A stretch of DNA of 34,161 nt from Fructobacillus fructosus KCTC 3544 (lineage in GTDB: Bacteria; Bacillota; Bacilli; Lactobacillales; Lactobacillaceae), in the NCBI RefSeq assembly GCF_001438695.1, contig NZ_JQBH01000008.1:1-34161 (forward strand), given 5' to 3'. Numbering within the stretch: position 1 is the stretch's first letter; the number at the start of each line of letters is the position of its first letter. Below the pieces are notes generated by a model. That model was not told where the DNA came from, searched no databases, and was given only the letters and a program-made list of their open reading frames with translations. Below, piece after piece: positions 8,319-15,791 of the stretch. The translations under genes and the position numbers were made by a program.

Positions 8319-9152
8319 TTAGCCAAACCACTTGTTTTCAATTTCCTTCATGTAGCCATCCTTCTTCAGCTTATCGAGTTGTTCGTTAACTTTCTTTTGC
8401 AAAGTTTTGTCGCTCTTCCGGAAACCGACCACATCGTCATCTGCTTGGAAACCGCCATCGATGATTTGGTACTGGTCGAGGGTTCCTTGCTGCTTCAAGA
8501 AGTAGCGGGCGTAATCTTCATCAACCAAGATTCCGGTCAAGCGGTCAGCATTCAAGTCCGCGAAGGCCTTGTCGAAAGTGTCATAGCCCACCGCTGTTTG
8601 GTCTTTGATGTATTGCTTTAGAATCTTTGGTTGATCAGCCAGTGCCGTTTCAGCAGAAGATTGCGTCTGCAGGCCAAGGGTTTTGCCCTTCATGTCAGAA
8701 TACTTTGTTACCCCGGAAGATTTCTTCACAACGAGGGCTAAAGGCGCGTTGTGATAGGGCTTTGAGAAACTGACTTTTTTGGCCCGATCGGCTGTTTTCG
8801 TGTAGCCGTTCCAAATAGCATCGATGTTTCCGGTGTTTAACTCCGTTTCTTTCATCGACCAATCAATTGGTTGCCACTTGACTTTGATGCCAAGGTTGTC
8901 AAAGACCTTCGTGGCCAAGTCAATATCAAAACCAACGATTTGGCCGGAAGAGTCGCGGAAGCCCATCGGAACGAAAGTGTCATCTAGCCCAATCGTGATG
9001 GTTTTTTTCTTTTCAATCTTTGACCATTGATCCTTTTTCCCAGAAGACTGACTATTGCCTGGCTTGAGCCCGACAACGAGGAGCAAAGCGATGGCACCTG
9101 CAAAGATGATTCCGATGATGCTGTTGATGATGATTTTTTTATTCTTTTTCAT
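8319..9152 (-). CDS. Amino acid ABC transporter substrate-binding protein (probable histidine)
   Basis: A 277-residue family 3 solute-binding protein: an N-terminal hydrophobic segment (residues about 8-28), then the two-lobed domain with TITIGLDDTFVPMGFRD, IVGFDIDLATKVF and the FSKPYHNAPLALVV motif. It binds a polar amino acid outside the cell and passes it to the permease. There is no Cys in the signal region, so it is not a standard lipoprotein and is probably held by an uncleaved N-terminal anchor or released by signal peptidase I. Its ATG overlaps the stop of the ATPase gene by four bases. Histidine as substrate is inferred from the T-box bulge upstream. Confidence 0.85.
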   Translation of the reverse strand: MKKNKKIIINSIIGIIFAGAIALLLVVGLKPGNSQSSGKKDQWSKIEKKKTITIGLDDTFVPMGFRDSSGQIVGFDIDLATKVFDNLGIKVKWQPIDWSMKETELNTGNIDAIWNGYTKTADRAKKVSFSKPYHNAPLALVVKKSSGVTKYSDMKGKTLGLQTQSSAETALADQPKILKQYIKDQTAVGYDTFDKAFADLNADRLTGILVDEDYARYFLKQQGTLDQYQIIDGGFQADDDVVGFRKSDKTLQKKVNEQLDKLKKDGYMKEIENKWFG

Positions 9153-9787
9153 TTTGATACCTCTTTTGTAAAGTCGAATGTGCGGTCTGAAATGGTTTTT
9201 TCAAAAGGCAAGTCATGGGTGACCACTAGTTGACTAACGCCCTCTTTTTTCAGCTGTAACATAATGCTTTCCACCTGCCTTGTTGACTGTTCGTCCAAGC
9301 CAGAAGTCGGTTCATCGTAGATGATGACTTGTGGCTCCATTGCCAGGGCTCTGGCAATCGCGACCCGCTGTTTTTGCCCACCAGAGAGTTGGTATGGATA
9401 TAAGTTGGCCTGTTCGGTAATGTTTAATTTACGGAGTAGTTCGCTTGTCTTTTGGGTGATGCTCGGTTGATCTGCTTTTTTCACGATTTTTGGTGCTAGT
9501 TCGATGTTCTCTTTCACGGTTAAGTGTGGGAAAAGGTTGAAATCTTGGAAAATGAGGGCAAACTGTTTGCTGACCTGGGGTGTTCCCACTGGAAATTGTT
9601 CGTTTTCAATGGTAATCGTGCCAGACTGGGCTTCCTCTAAGCCGGTTAGGACTTTAATCAGGGTTGTTTTCCCAATTCCGGAAGGCCCCATGACAGTGAG
9701 AATTTCACCGTCATCAAGTGTGAGGGACAGATTCTTGAAGATTGTTTTGTCACCAAATTGTTTGGTTAGGTTTTGAATTTGAATCAT
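9149..9787 (-). CDS. Amino acid ABC transporter ATP-binding protein (probable histidine)
   Basis: A 212-residue ATPase of the polar amino acid uptake family. Walker A is GPSGIGKTT (residues about 34-42), Q-loop in FQDFNLFPHLTVKENIELAP, signature LSGGQKQR, Walker B VIIYDEPTSGLD, and H-loop VVTHD. It is somewhat shorter than the usual 240 residues because the C-terminal tail after the H-loop is brief. It lies three bases after the permease gene and overlaps the binding-protein gene by four bases, so the three are translationally coupled in the order permease, ATPase, binding protein. It energises uptake from the cytoplasmic side. Confidence 0.88.
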   Translation of the reverse strand: MIQIQNLTKQFGDKTIFKNLSLTLDDGEILTVMGPSGIGKTTLIKVLTGLEEAQSGTITIENEQFPVGTPQVSKQFALIFQDFNLFPHLTVKENIELAPKIVKKADQPSITQKTSELLRKLNITEQANLYPYQLSGGQKQRVAIARALAMEPQVIIYDEPTSGLDEQSTRQVESIMLQLKKEGVSQLVVTHDLPFEKTISDRTFDFTKEVSK

Positions 9788-9790
9788 GGG

Positions 9791-10432
9791 TTACCTCCAA
9801 CGGTTTAGTTTCTTTTCACTTTGGCGTAGTAGGACGGTGACAAAGCCGGTCATGAGCAGGTAGAGAACTCCAACGATTAGGTAGGGGATGAGTGTCACTT
9901 CTCGACTAGCGGCAATGGAACCTGCTCGAAGGATGTCGCCTAGTCCAATCACGTAAATTAATGAAGTGTCCTTCACCAGATTAATCACTTCGTTACCGAA
10001 GGGCGGCACGATGATTTTGATGACCTGGGGCAGGATGATGCGGAAGAAAGACTGACTTTTACTAAGTCCCAAGACCTGAGCAGCTGCCAACTGTCCTTGA
10101 GGGATCGCCTGTAGGCCACCACGGAAAATCTCAGCTAGGTAAGCCGCATAGTTGATAATAAAGGCGAAGATAGCGGCATCAAAACGGGAAAAAGTGATGC
10201 CAACCATTGAAAGGCCGTAGTAGATAAAAATCAATTGCAGTAAGAGGGGAGTTCCCCGCATGATCCAGATATAGGCATTAATAATCCAACGTAAAACAAA
10301 GTATTCTGAACGCATGCCAATGGCAACAAGAATGCCAATCGGAATCGACCCGATTAAAGTTAAAAGAAAGACCAGAACGGTCATTTGTAAACCGGACAGA
10401 ATGCCCGGTATAAAGCTGATAAATTGTTCCAT
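9791..10432 (-). CDS. Amino acid ABC transporter permease (probable histidine)
   Basis: A 213-residue HisM/GlnP-type permease with about five membrane segments and the EAA loop (EIFRGGLQAIPQGQLAAAQVLGL, residues about 99-121) that docks on the ATPase. I start at the ATG at 10432, eight bases after GGAGA; an upstream ATG at 10456 lies in the terminator tail of the T-box and is rejected. It is the first gene after the second T-box, so transcription of all three transporter genes depends on readthrough of that leader. One permease subunit is encoded, so the channel is probably a homodimer. Confidence 0.88.
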   Translation of the reverse strand: MEQFISFIPGILSGLQMTVLVFLLTLIGSIPIGILVAIGMRSEYFVLRWIINAYIWIMRGTPLLLQLIFIYYGLSMVGITFSRFDAAIFAFIINYAAYLAEIFRGGLQAIPQGQLAAAQVLGLSKSQSFFRIILPQVIKIIVPPFGNEVINLVKDTSLIYVIGLGDILRAGSIAASREVTLIPYLIVGVLYLLMTGFVTVLLRQSEKKLNRWR

Positions 10433-10450
10433 GTTAAGTTCTCCAATAAT

Positions 10451-10707
10451 AAACAAAAACGCCCCCTAAGTATTACTACTTAGAGGGCGTTGCACGCGGT
10501 CCCACCTCATCATTCTTTCACCATCACTGATGAAAGCTCACGGCGTTTGTTAAGAACGCCTTGTCTGGTAACGGGGATTAATCCGGCGCTGGCTACTGAT
10601 ATTCACCAACACACTCCCAGGTGTGTTTCGTTCATTGTCATTGTCTACTTTCAGCTAACGTAAACTCTCTTAGAATGACTGATGAATTACTCGTCCCGGT
10701 CGTTGCT
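10451..10707 (-). ncRNA. T-box riboswitch, second copy (T2), upstream of the ABC transporter
   Basis: On the minus strand the leader contains an AGAGAG stretch and a Stem I region, the conserved T-box GAGGTGGGACCGCG (within 10492-10508), and a terminator hairpin (10458-10491) ending in TTTTGTTT before the permease ATG. The T-box bulge reads UGGG, where the variable base G would pair with discriminator C73; in bacteria C73 is characteristic of tRNA-His. In the expected specifier region the sequence is GAA-TATC-AGTAG, one base shorter than in the first copy, so a His codon is not visible here. Uncharged tRNA would favour the antiterminator and switch on transport. Confidence 0.88.
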
Positions 10708-10845
10708 TTAGATTGAATGCCTGTATGAAGCACTCTTTGATTTGTTTTCTTGCATTAAATGATGATGTCGTTGGTTGCTTTTTTTCTGGCCATGTTTTTC
10801 AAGGCCACCAAAGCACTTACTTAAAATTTCAGTTGATTCAGTCAT
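10708..10845 (-). CDS. His-rich 45-codon small ORF between two T-boxes
   Basis: ATG at 10845, TAA at 10708-10710, with GGAGAAG (10851-10857) at a good distance upstream. The peptide starts MTESTEILSKCFGG and contains five His in 45 residues, all CAT, including three in a row at residues 27-29, and many Lys/Ser/Gln. It follows the terminator of the first T-box exactly as a regulated gene would, and its stop codon touches the start of the second T-box. I do not recognise the peptide. It may be a leader peptide whose ribosome position senses histidine, a small functional protein, or the remnant of a deleted gene. Too short for standard gene callers; translation is unproven. Confidence 0.45.
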   Translation of the reverse strand: MTESTEILSKCFGGLEKHGQKKSNQRHHHLMQENKSKSASYRHSI

Positions 10846-10863
10846 CTATCCTTCTCCAATCGA

Positions 10864-11126
10864 AATAAAAACGCCCCCTAAGTATTACTACTTAGAGGGC
10901 GTTGCACGCGGTCCCACCTCATGATTCTTTTACCATCACTGGTAAAAGCTTAAGACGTCTGTTGACGTCTGGTCCGTAACGGGGACAAACCGACCTAACC
11001 TACTGATGATTCAATCAGGCACTCACGGGTGTGTTTCGCAAACCTGCTCCTTGTGATTCTCTCAGCTGTGAATCACTTTCTGTTAAGGAGGATCAGTTGC
11101 TACTCTTCCGCTCAACGTTTTAATTT
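10864..11126 (-). ncRNA. T-box riboswitch, first copy (T1)
   Basis: A second complete T-box leader on the minus strand: Stem I with an AGAGA stretch and TGCGAA loop element, T-box GAGGTGGGACCGCG (10904-10920) and terminator hairpin (10870-10903) with a TTTTT tail. The bulge is again UGGG (fits tRNA-His). The specifier region reads GAAT-CAT-CAGTAG, with the His codon CAT complementary to 11006-11008. The terminator and antiterminator segment is identical to the other copy over more than 50 bases, while Stem I has diverged. It controls the small ORF and, through readthrough, probably the second T-box and transporter. Confidence 0.88.
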
Positions 11127-11132
11127 TCATTT

Positions 11133-11161
11133 ATTATAAAACGATTCATTTTTTAATGCAA
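11133..11161 (-). promoter_or_regulatory. Promoter of the tandem T-box leader
   Basis: Minus strand: TTGCAT (11156-11161), a 17-base spacer, TATAAT (11133-11138). The predicted start is near 11126, just before T-box T1. I see no comparable promoter between the two T-boxes, so one long leader is likely. Confidence 0.75.
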
Positions 11162-11178
11162 GTTTAATTTTAAAAGAA

Positions 11179-11211
11179 ATTAAAAAGTCGCATTCCAGCG
11201 AACGCGACTTT
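11179..11211 (-). terminator. Terminator of the amino acid permease gene
   Basis: AAAGTCGC (minus strand, 11204-11211) pairs with GCGACTTT (11184-11191) around a 12-base loop, followed by TTAATTT. It lies six bases after the permease stop and insulates it from the T-box promoter. Confidence 0.8.
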
Positions 11212-11216
11212 GAGAA

Positions 11217-12617
11217 CTAATCTTTTTGTTGCAGCTTTGAATGGCGAACGCCGTAGACAAAGTAGAAGATGATACCGGCAACCAGCCAAATGGAGACCGA
11301 AGTCTTCGTAATACTTGGCAGCATGAAGATGAAACCAATGGAACAGAGGCCTGCAAAGACAGGGAGTACTGGGTACCATGGCATCTTGAAACCATCGTTT
11401 GGAATATCCTTGCGACGACGCAGTGGAATAATTCCGAATGAGATGAAGGCAAAGGCAATTAACGTTCCAGCGTTAATCAGTGAGGCAAGCTCACTAAGTG
11501 GCACAAGACCGGCAAATACGGCTTGAACAACGGTAGCGACGATGATGGCTTTATCTGGAACCCCTTGCTTCTTGGAAACATGTCCCATAGCCTTTGGCAA
11601 CAGTCCATCGCGACCAAGGGCGTAGACCAAGCGAGAACCACCAATGAACATGGTCATCATGGCGGTAAAGATACCGAAGAGGGCACCGACCGTAATCAGC
11701 TTGTTGAAAGTGGCGAGGTGTACGACTTTCATAGCGAAGGCGGCGGGATCATCGACACCAAGTTGCTTGTAGTTGACAATTCCCGTCAAAACAAATGAGA
11801 AAGTCACGTAGAGGACAACGGCGATGACCACCGTTCCAAGGATTCCACGGACAACGTTCTTTCCAGGGTTGATTGTTTCAGCTGAGTTAGCAGCCAGGGC
11901 ATCAAAGCCGATAAAGGCGAAGAAGACGGTGGCCGCAGCTGTTAGAATACCGCCCATTCCAAAGATACCGCTATGGAATTCACTTGGGTAGAATGGGACG
12001 TAGTTATCGGACTTAATGTAGAAAACACCAACGGCGATAAAGAGGATAATGATGGCGACTTTGACGACAACGGCAAAGTTTTCAACCTTTGTCGACATGG
12101 CTGAACCGCGCATAATAATGGCAGCGATAATCAACACAATGGCGACGGCCGTAATGTTAATCACGCCACCTTCCATTGGTCCAGCCTGCAGTGCCTTTGG
12201 CAAGTTAATACCGACGGCGGACAAAAGGTTATCATTGAAATAAGCAGCAAAACCGGTGGCTTCGGCTGAGACAGCCAGGAAATACTCCAGAATCAGCGAC
12301 CAACCCAGAATCCAACCGATAATTTCACCGAAGACGACCGATCCGAATGAATAGGCGGAACCGGCAACGGGCATGGCGGATGAGAATTCGGCATAAGCCA
12401 TCCCCACCATTCCCGAAACCAAAGCAGCCAACAAGAAGGCGATGGCCACGGCAGGACCAGCGTGTGAAGCCGCTTCATGGCCTGGCAAGATAAAGATACC
12501 AGTACCGATGACGGCTCCGATTCCAAGACCAATCAGATCCTTGGTCTTGAGTGTTTTTTTCAATTGGGCGTCAGCCTGCATATAGGAGCTGACGGATTCT
12601 TTTTTGAAAATGTTCAT
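11217..12617 (-). CDS. APC-family amino acid permease
   Basis: A 466-residue transporter with 12 predicted membrane segments. The first segment carries the family motif GIGAVIGTGIFILPG, the unwound substrate-binding helix of amino acid-polyamine-cation permeases; later motifs include FFAFIGFDALAANSAE and GGSRLVYALGRDGLLP, as in the YfnA/cationic amino acid subgroup. It most likely imports an amino acid with protons; the substrate cannot be set from sequence. The start ATG at 12617 is preceded by GAGAAG. It is divergent from a LysR regulator whose gene starts 104 bases away, so regulation by that protein is likely. Confidence 0.88.
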   Translation of the reverse strand: MNIFKKESVSSYMQADAQLKKTLKTKDLIGLGIGAVIGTGIFILPGHEAASHAGPAVAIAFLLAALVSGMVGMAYAEFSSAMPVAGSAYSFGSVVFGEIIGWILGWSLILEYFLAVSAEATGFAAYFNDNLLSAVGINLPKALQAGPMEGGVINITAVAIVLIIAAIIMRGSAMSTKVENFAVVVKVAIIILFIAVGVFYIKSDNYVPFYPSEFHSGIFGMGGILTAAATVFFAFIGFDALAANSAETINPGKNVVRGILGTVVIAVVLYVTFSFVLTGIVNYKQLGVDDPAAFAMKVVHLATFNKLITVGALFGIFTAMMTMFIGGSRLVYALGRDGLLPKAMGHVSKKQGVPDKAIIVATVVQAVFAGLVPLSELASLINAGTLIAFAFISFGIIPLRRRKDIPNDGFKMPWYPVLPVFAGLCSIGFIFMLPSITKTSVSIWLVAGIIFYFVYGVRHSKLQQKD

Positions 12618-12639
12618 ACGTTCTTCTCAAACTTCCTTT

Positions 12640-12667
12640 ATTGATACAATCTATCTTAATTGATACA
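12640..12667. promoter_or_regulatory. Candidate LysR binding region in divergent promoter
   Basis: The 9-mer ATTGATACA occurs twice (12640-12648 and 12659-12667), 19 bases apart, in the 104-bp gap between permease and regulator. Spacing of about two helical turns fits a multimeric regulator. No clear T-N11-A palindrome was settled on. Confidence 0.4.
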
Positions 12668-12721
12668 CTATGATAAGTAAAATTAATAAATAAAATAGTT
12701 ATATAAGGAAAAACGATTGAA

Positions 12722-13591
12722 ATGAATCGACTACTCGTGCTTGAAACCATTATTCAGATGCAGTCTTTCACTAAGGCTGCCAAAGTCCTCGGCTACACTC
12801 AGTCTTCAGTATCGCAGATGGTTGCAGGCTTAGAAAAAGAGTTTGGAATTCAGATTTTAAAACGTTCCCGGAACGGCGTTTCGTTAACTGCTGAAGGAGC
12901 GGAGATTTATCCACTCATTATTCAGACACTTCGCCAGTACCAGGCCTTGCAGGAACGGGCTGCTGCTTTGACTGGGTTAAAGACGGGAACGGTTCGGATT
13001 GGGGCCATTACTTCTGTTTCGTGCTACTGGCTGCCTGAGCTCTTTAAATCATTTAAGGGAATGTACCCAAACATTGAGTTTGTCTTACAGCAGGGTGATT
13101 ACGGCATGATTTTGACGTGGCTGAAGAATGGTGAGATTGACTTCGGGCTGATGACAGCCAACTATGGCGAGGGCTTCAACAAAGTCATTTTGCACACAAC
13201 CGAGATGAAGGCTTTCCTGCCAAGTGGCCATCCATTGACGAAACTTGATCAGATTCCACTTCGAAAACTAACATCCGATCCCTTCATTTTGGTGGAAGGG
13301 GGTGGCTACGCCGAACCAATTGAGGCCTTTCAAAAGTCCGGTTTGCTACCAAACGTGCGGTATCGGATTCAAGATGACTATACCATCATGTCCATGGTAG
13401 AAGCCGGTCTTGGTATCAGTGTTCTTTCAGAATTGGTGGCTTCACGAACCAACTTTGATGTACAGGTCCGTTCCGTTGAACCAAAGATTGAACGGCCAGT
13501 TGCGATTATTTACCGTGATAAGGCGACGCTTCCGATAGCTAGTCAGCACTTTATTGACTTTTTGATTCAACATAAAAAAGAATTATTGTAG
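12722..13591 (+). CDS. LysR-family transcriptional regulator
   Basis: A 289-residue LysR protein. Residues 1-60 form the winged helix-turn-helix (SFTKAAKVLGYTQSSVSQMVAGLEKEFGIQILKR), followed by the linker helix and a two-lobed effector domain starting near residue 90 (GTVRIGAITSVSCYWLPELF). It resembles members controlling transport or amino acid metabolism. The ATG at 12722 has AAGGAA upstream. It is transcribed away from the APC permease, the classical arrangement in which the regulator controls its divergent neighbour and itself. Effector unknown. Confidence 0.88.
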   Translation: MNRLLVLETIIQMQSFTKAAKVLGYTQSSVSQMVAGLEKEFGIQILKRSRNGVSLTAEGAEIYPLIIQTLRQYQALQERAAALTGLKTGTVRIGAITSVSCYWLPELFKSFKGMYPNIEFVLQQGDYGMILTWLKNGEIDFGLMTANYGEGFNKVILHTTEMKAFLPSGHPLTKLDQIPLRKLTSDPFILVEGGGYAEPIEAFQKSGLLPNVRYRIQDDYTIMSMVEAGLGISVLSELVASRTNFDVQVRSVEPKIERPVAIIYRDKATLPIASQHFIDFLIQHKKELL

Positions 13592-13592
13592 C

Positions 13593-13634
13593 AAAAAGCG
13601 ACCTGATCCATATCAAAGGGACGGGTCGCTTTTT
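13593..13634. terminator. Bidirectional terminator
   Basis: AAAAAGCGACC pairs with GGTCGCTTTTT around a ~20-base loop. It ends within the stop codon region of the convergent TetR gene and serves both strands. Confidence 0.8.
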
Positions 13635-14178
13635 ATTGTTCATCGATGAAGAAGGCGTCGGGAAGAAAGTTGGTCACGATAGTTGCCATCTCAGCGGGTG
13701 ATTCTGGTGTGCCACGCTTTAGCCACTCAAAGAGAACAGCCGGTAAGGCACCCGTGAAAAAGGGGATGAGGTAGGGTTCGTTCCAAGGCAGTTCCTTGGG
13801 TTTTCGTCCTTTTTTAGCAGTGTCTCGAAAATAATTAAAGATATAGGCGGAGAGACCGCTATCAAAGAGAAGGATAAAACGCTCTTTTTGTCCACGGAAA
13901 AAGACGAAGACGTCTTTTAAATCCAATTGGACGTCTTTTCGAGTCCAGGCGAATTGTTTGGATTGCTGCCGCCGCTCATCAATGAGTTCTTCTAAATAGT
14001 AATTGAGGATGTCTTCCTTACTATCAAAGTTTCGATAGTAAGAGGTCCGTCCAACACCGGCTGTCTTAATTAAAGAAGCAATCCGAATTTCTGAGAATGG
14101 ATGCTCTTCCAACTCTTTAAAAAGGCCGTCGACAATCTGTTCTTTTACCCGTGCGTTTTCTTGCTGACCGTAGTTCAT
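13633..14178 (-). CDS. TetR-family repressor of the MFS exporter
   Basis: A 181-residue TetR/AcrR protein. The N-terminal DNA-binding domain (residues about 10-55) includes FSEIRIASLIKTAGVGRTSYYRNFDSKEDILNYYLEEL; the C-terminal part is a helical ligand/dimer domain of the kind found in several Lactobacillales regulators. The start ATG at 14178 is followed upstream by AGGAGC at 14189 (minus strand). It is divergent from the DHA2 exporter, and a perfect palindrome lies between that promoter and gene, so it probably represses the exporter and responds to its substrate. Confidence 0.87.
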   Translation of the reverse strand: MNYGQQENARVKEQIVDGLFKELEEHPFSEIRIASLIKTAGVGRTSYYRNFDSKEDILNYYLEELIDERRQQSKQFAWTRKDVQLDLKDVFVFFRGQKERFILLFDSGLSAYIFNYFRDTAKKGRKPKELPWNEPYLIPFFTGALPAVLFEWLKRGTPESPAEMATIVTNFLPDAFFIDEQ

Positions 14179-14237
14179 GGTAATGCTCCTCGTTCTGCTT
14201 AGCTACATTGTACCAGATATTTTTTAAGTGGAACATA

Positions 14238-14265
14238 TTGACACAGTCAAAAATCGTGCTAAACT
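14238..14265 (+). promoter_or_regulatory. Promoter of the MFS/DUF4811 operon
   Basis: TTGACA (14238-14243), 16-base spacer, TAAACT (14260-14265) with a TGC extended -10 element. It lies upstream of the palindromic operator. Confidence 0.6.
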
Positions 14266-14281
14266 AGATTTTGTGATTAAG

Positions 14282-14298
14282 TGGTACAAAATGTACCA
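14282..14298. promoter_or_regulatory. Probable TetR operator
   Basis: Perfect inverted repeat TGGTACA-AAA-TGTACCA, positioned just downstream of the -10 element and upstream of the exporter's ribosome site. A further half site TGTACCA occurs at 14209-14215 near the regulator's own start, which fits autoregulation. Confidence 0.7.
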
Positions 14299-14315
14299 TA
14301 TTAAGGAGAATATTT

Positions 14316-15791
14316 ATGGAAAACAAACCAACCTATAACCGTGGGCTTGTTTTGGCAATCATGTTGATTGCGGCCATTGCCGGTGCGTTAATGCAGACTT
14401 CTCTTGGAACGGCTTTGCCAACCCTGATGAAGGCCTTCGACATTGACCTCTCAACTGCCCAACAAGCAACCACTTGGTTCCTGCTCGCAAACGGGATGAT
14501 GGTCCCACTATCAGCCTACTTGGCTAAGAAGGTGAAGACCAAGACCTTGCACGTTGTCGCCTACGCGATGCTGCTCGCCGGTGTCTTGATTTCAATGTTC
14601 ACGCCTGAAAACGCGGATTCATGGTGGATCTTCGTGGCTGGTCGGATTTTGGCCGCCATTGCCGTTGGAATCATGATGCCCCTTTTGCAGATTGTCATCG
14701 TCAACATGTACGGTCAAGATGAACGTGGGGCAGCCATGGGAATGATGGGACTGGTTGTCGGAATGGCACCAGCCATCGGCCCAACGTTGACTGGTTGGAT
14801 CTTGGATAAGGACCACAGCTTCCTCGGTTTGACTTTGTCAGCCCACTGGCAGTCGATTTTCCTCATTCCGGCTATCATCTTGGCCATTGCCGTGGTCTTG
14901 GCACCAATCATGATGAAGAACGTGGTGCCAAACCAGAACGTTAGCCTCGATGTCTTGTCACTCGTGCTTTCAACGGTCGGCTTCGGCTTCTTCCTCTGGG
15001 GATTCACGAACGTTGCCACTGCTGGTTGGGGTGACTTTGCTCAGGTAATTGCACCAATTATTGTTGGAATTGCCTTCCTGCTCGTCTTCGTCTGGCGTCA
15101 ATTGAAGTTGGACGTACCGTTCTTGGACGTCCGTGTCTTCAAGGTAAAGTCATTTACGACTCCAACGATTGCCTTGATTCTTGCGATGATGGCCATGTTC
15201 GGTGTTGAAATGATGTTGCCAACTTACCTACAAAACGTTCGGGGCATGTCAGCCTTGAACTCTGGTTTGACTTTGATGTGGGGAGCACTCTTCATGGGCT
15301 TCTTGTCACCAGTTGCCGGTGTTTTGTACAACAAGTTCGGTGTCAAGTTGCTCTCATTTGTTGGTTTCGGTCTCCTCTTTGTGGGAACCCTACCATACAT
15401 CTTCTTGACGGCCGAAACGCCAACCATCATCGTTACGGTGCTCTACGCCATCCGAATGGCTGGTGTGGCCTTGACTTTGATGCCACTGACGACCGCTGCC
15501 ATGTCGGCTTTGCCTGATGAAAAGGCGTCGGATGCAACGGCTGCCAACAACACGCTTCGTCAGGTTTCAACGTCAATCGTTGTTGCCTTGATGACTTCTG
15601 TTGTTCAAAACATCATCAACAACCAAACGCCTGGTAAGGCATTGAAGTTGTCTGATCCAATTGCCTATGCAAGCAAAGTCTTGACAGCTTCGCTTGATGG
15701 GTTCCAAGCGGCCTTTGCCATTTCATTGGCCTTTGCGGTGATTGGCTTTGTTATAACTTTCTTCATTAAGAACCAAAAGGAGGCCAAGTAA
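14316..15791 (+). CDS. DHA2-family MFS multidrug exporter (14 TM)
   Basis: A 491-residue major facilitator protein with 14 predicted membrane segments. The start of the first segments, ALMQTSLGTALPTLMKAFDIDLSTAQQATTWFLL, and the antiporter motif C version GMAPAIGPTLTGWI near residue 150 place it with EmrB/QacA/LmrB-type proton-driven drug exporters. AAGGAG precedes the ATG at 14316. It forms an operon with the DUF4811 gene, whose ATG overlaps its stop by one base. Control by the divergent TetR protein is suggested by the operator. Substrates unknown; lincosamide, dye or bile-type compounds are common in the family. Confidence 0.88.
   Translation: MENKPTYNRGLVLAIMLIAAIAGALMQTSLGTALPTLMKAFDIDLSTAQQATTWFLLANGMMVPLSAYLAKKVKTKTLHVVAYAMLLAGVLISMFTPENADSWWIFVAGRILAAIAVGIMMPLLQIVIVNMYGQDERGAAMGMMGLVVGMAPAIGPTLTGWILDKDHSFLGLTLSAHWQSIFLIPAIILAIAVVLAPIMMKNVVPNQNVSLDVLSLVLSTVGFGFFLWGFTNVATAGWGDFAQVIAPIIVGIAFLLVFVWRQLKLDVPFLDVRVFKVKSFTTPTIALILAMMAMFGVEMMLPTYLQNVRGMSALNSGLTLMWGALFMGFLSPVAGVLYNKFGVKLLSFVGFGLLFVGTLPYIFLTAETPTIIVTVLYAIRMAGVALTLMPLTTAAMSALPDEKASDATAANNTLRQVSTSIVVALMTSVVQNIINNQTPGKALKLSDPIAYASKVLTASLDGFQAAFAISLAFAVIGFVITFFIKNQKEAK

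Noticed and set aside
10991-11016. Ile (AUC) as the T-box specifier in both leaders
   Set aside because: AUC can be read in both copies before AGUAG, but tRNA-Ile has discriminator A73, which would need UGGU, not the UGGG seen in both T-boxes. A His codon in T1 agrees with UGGG.
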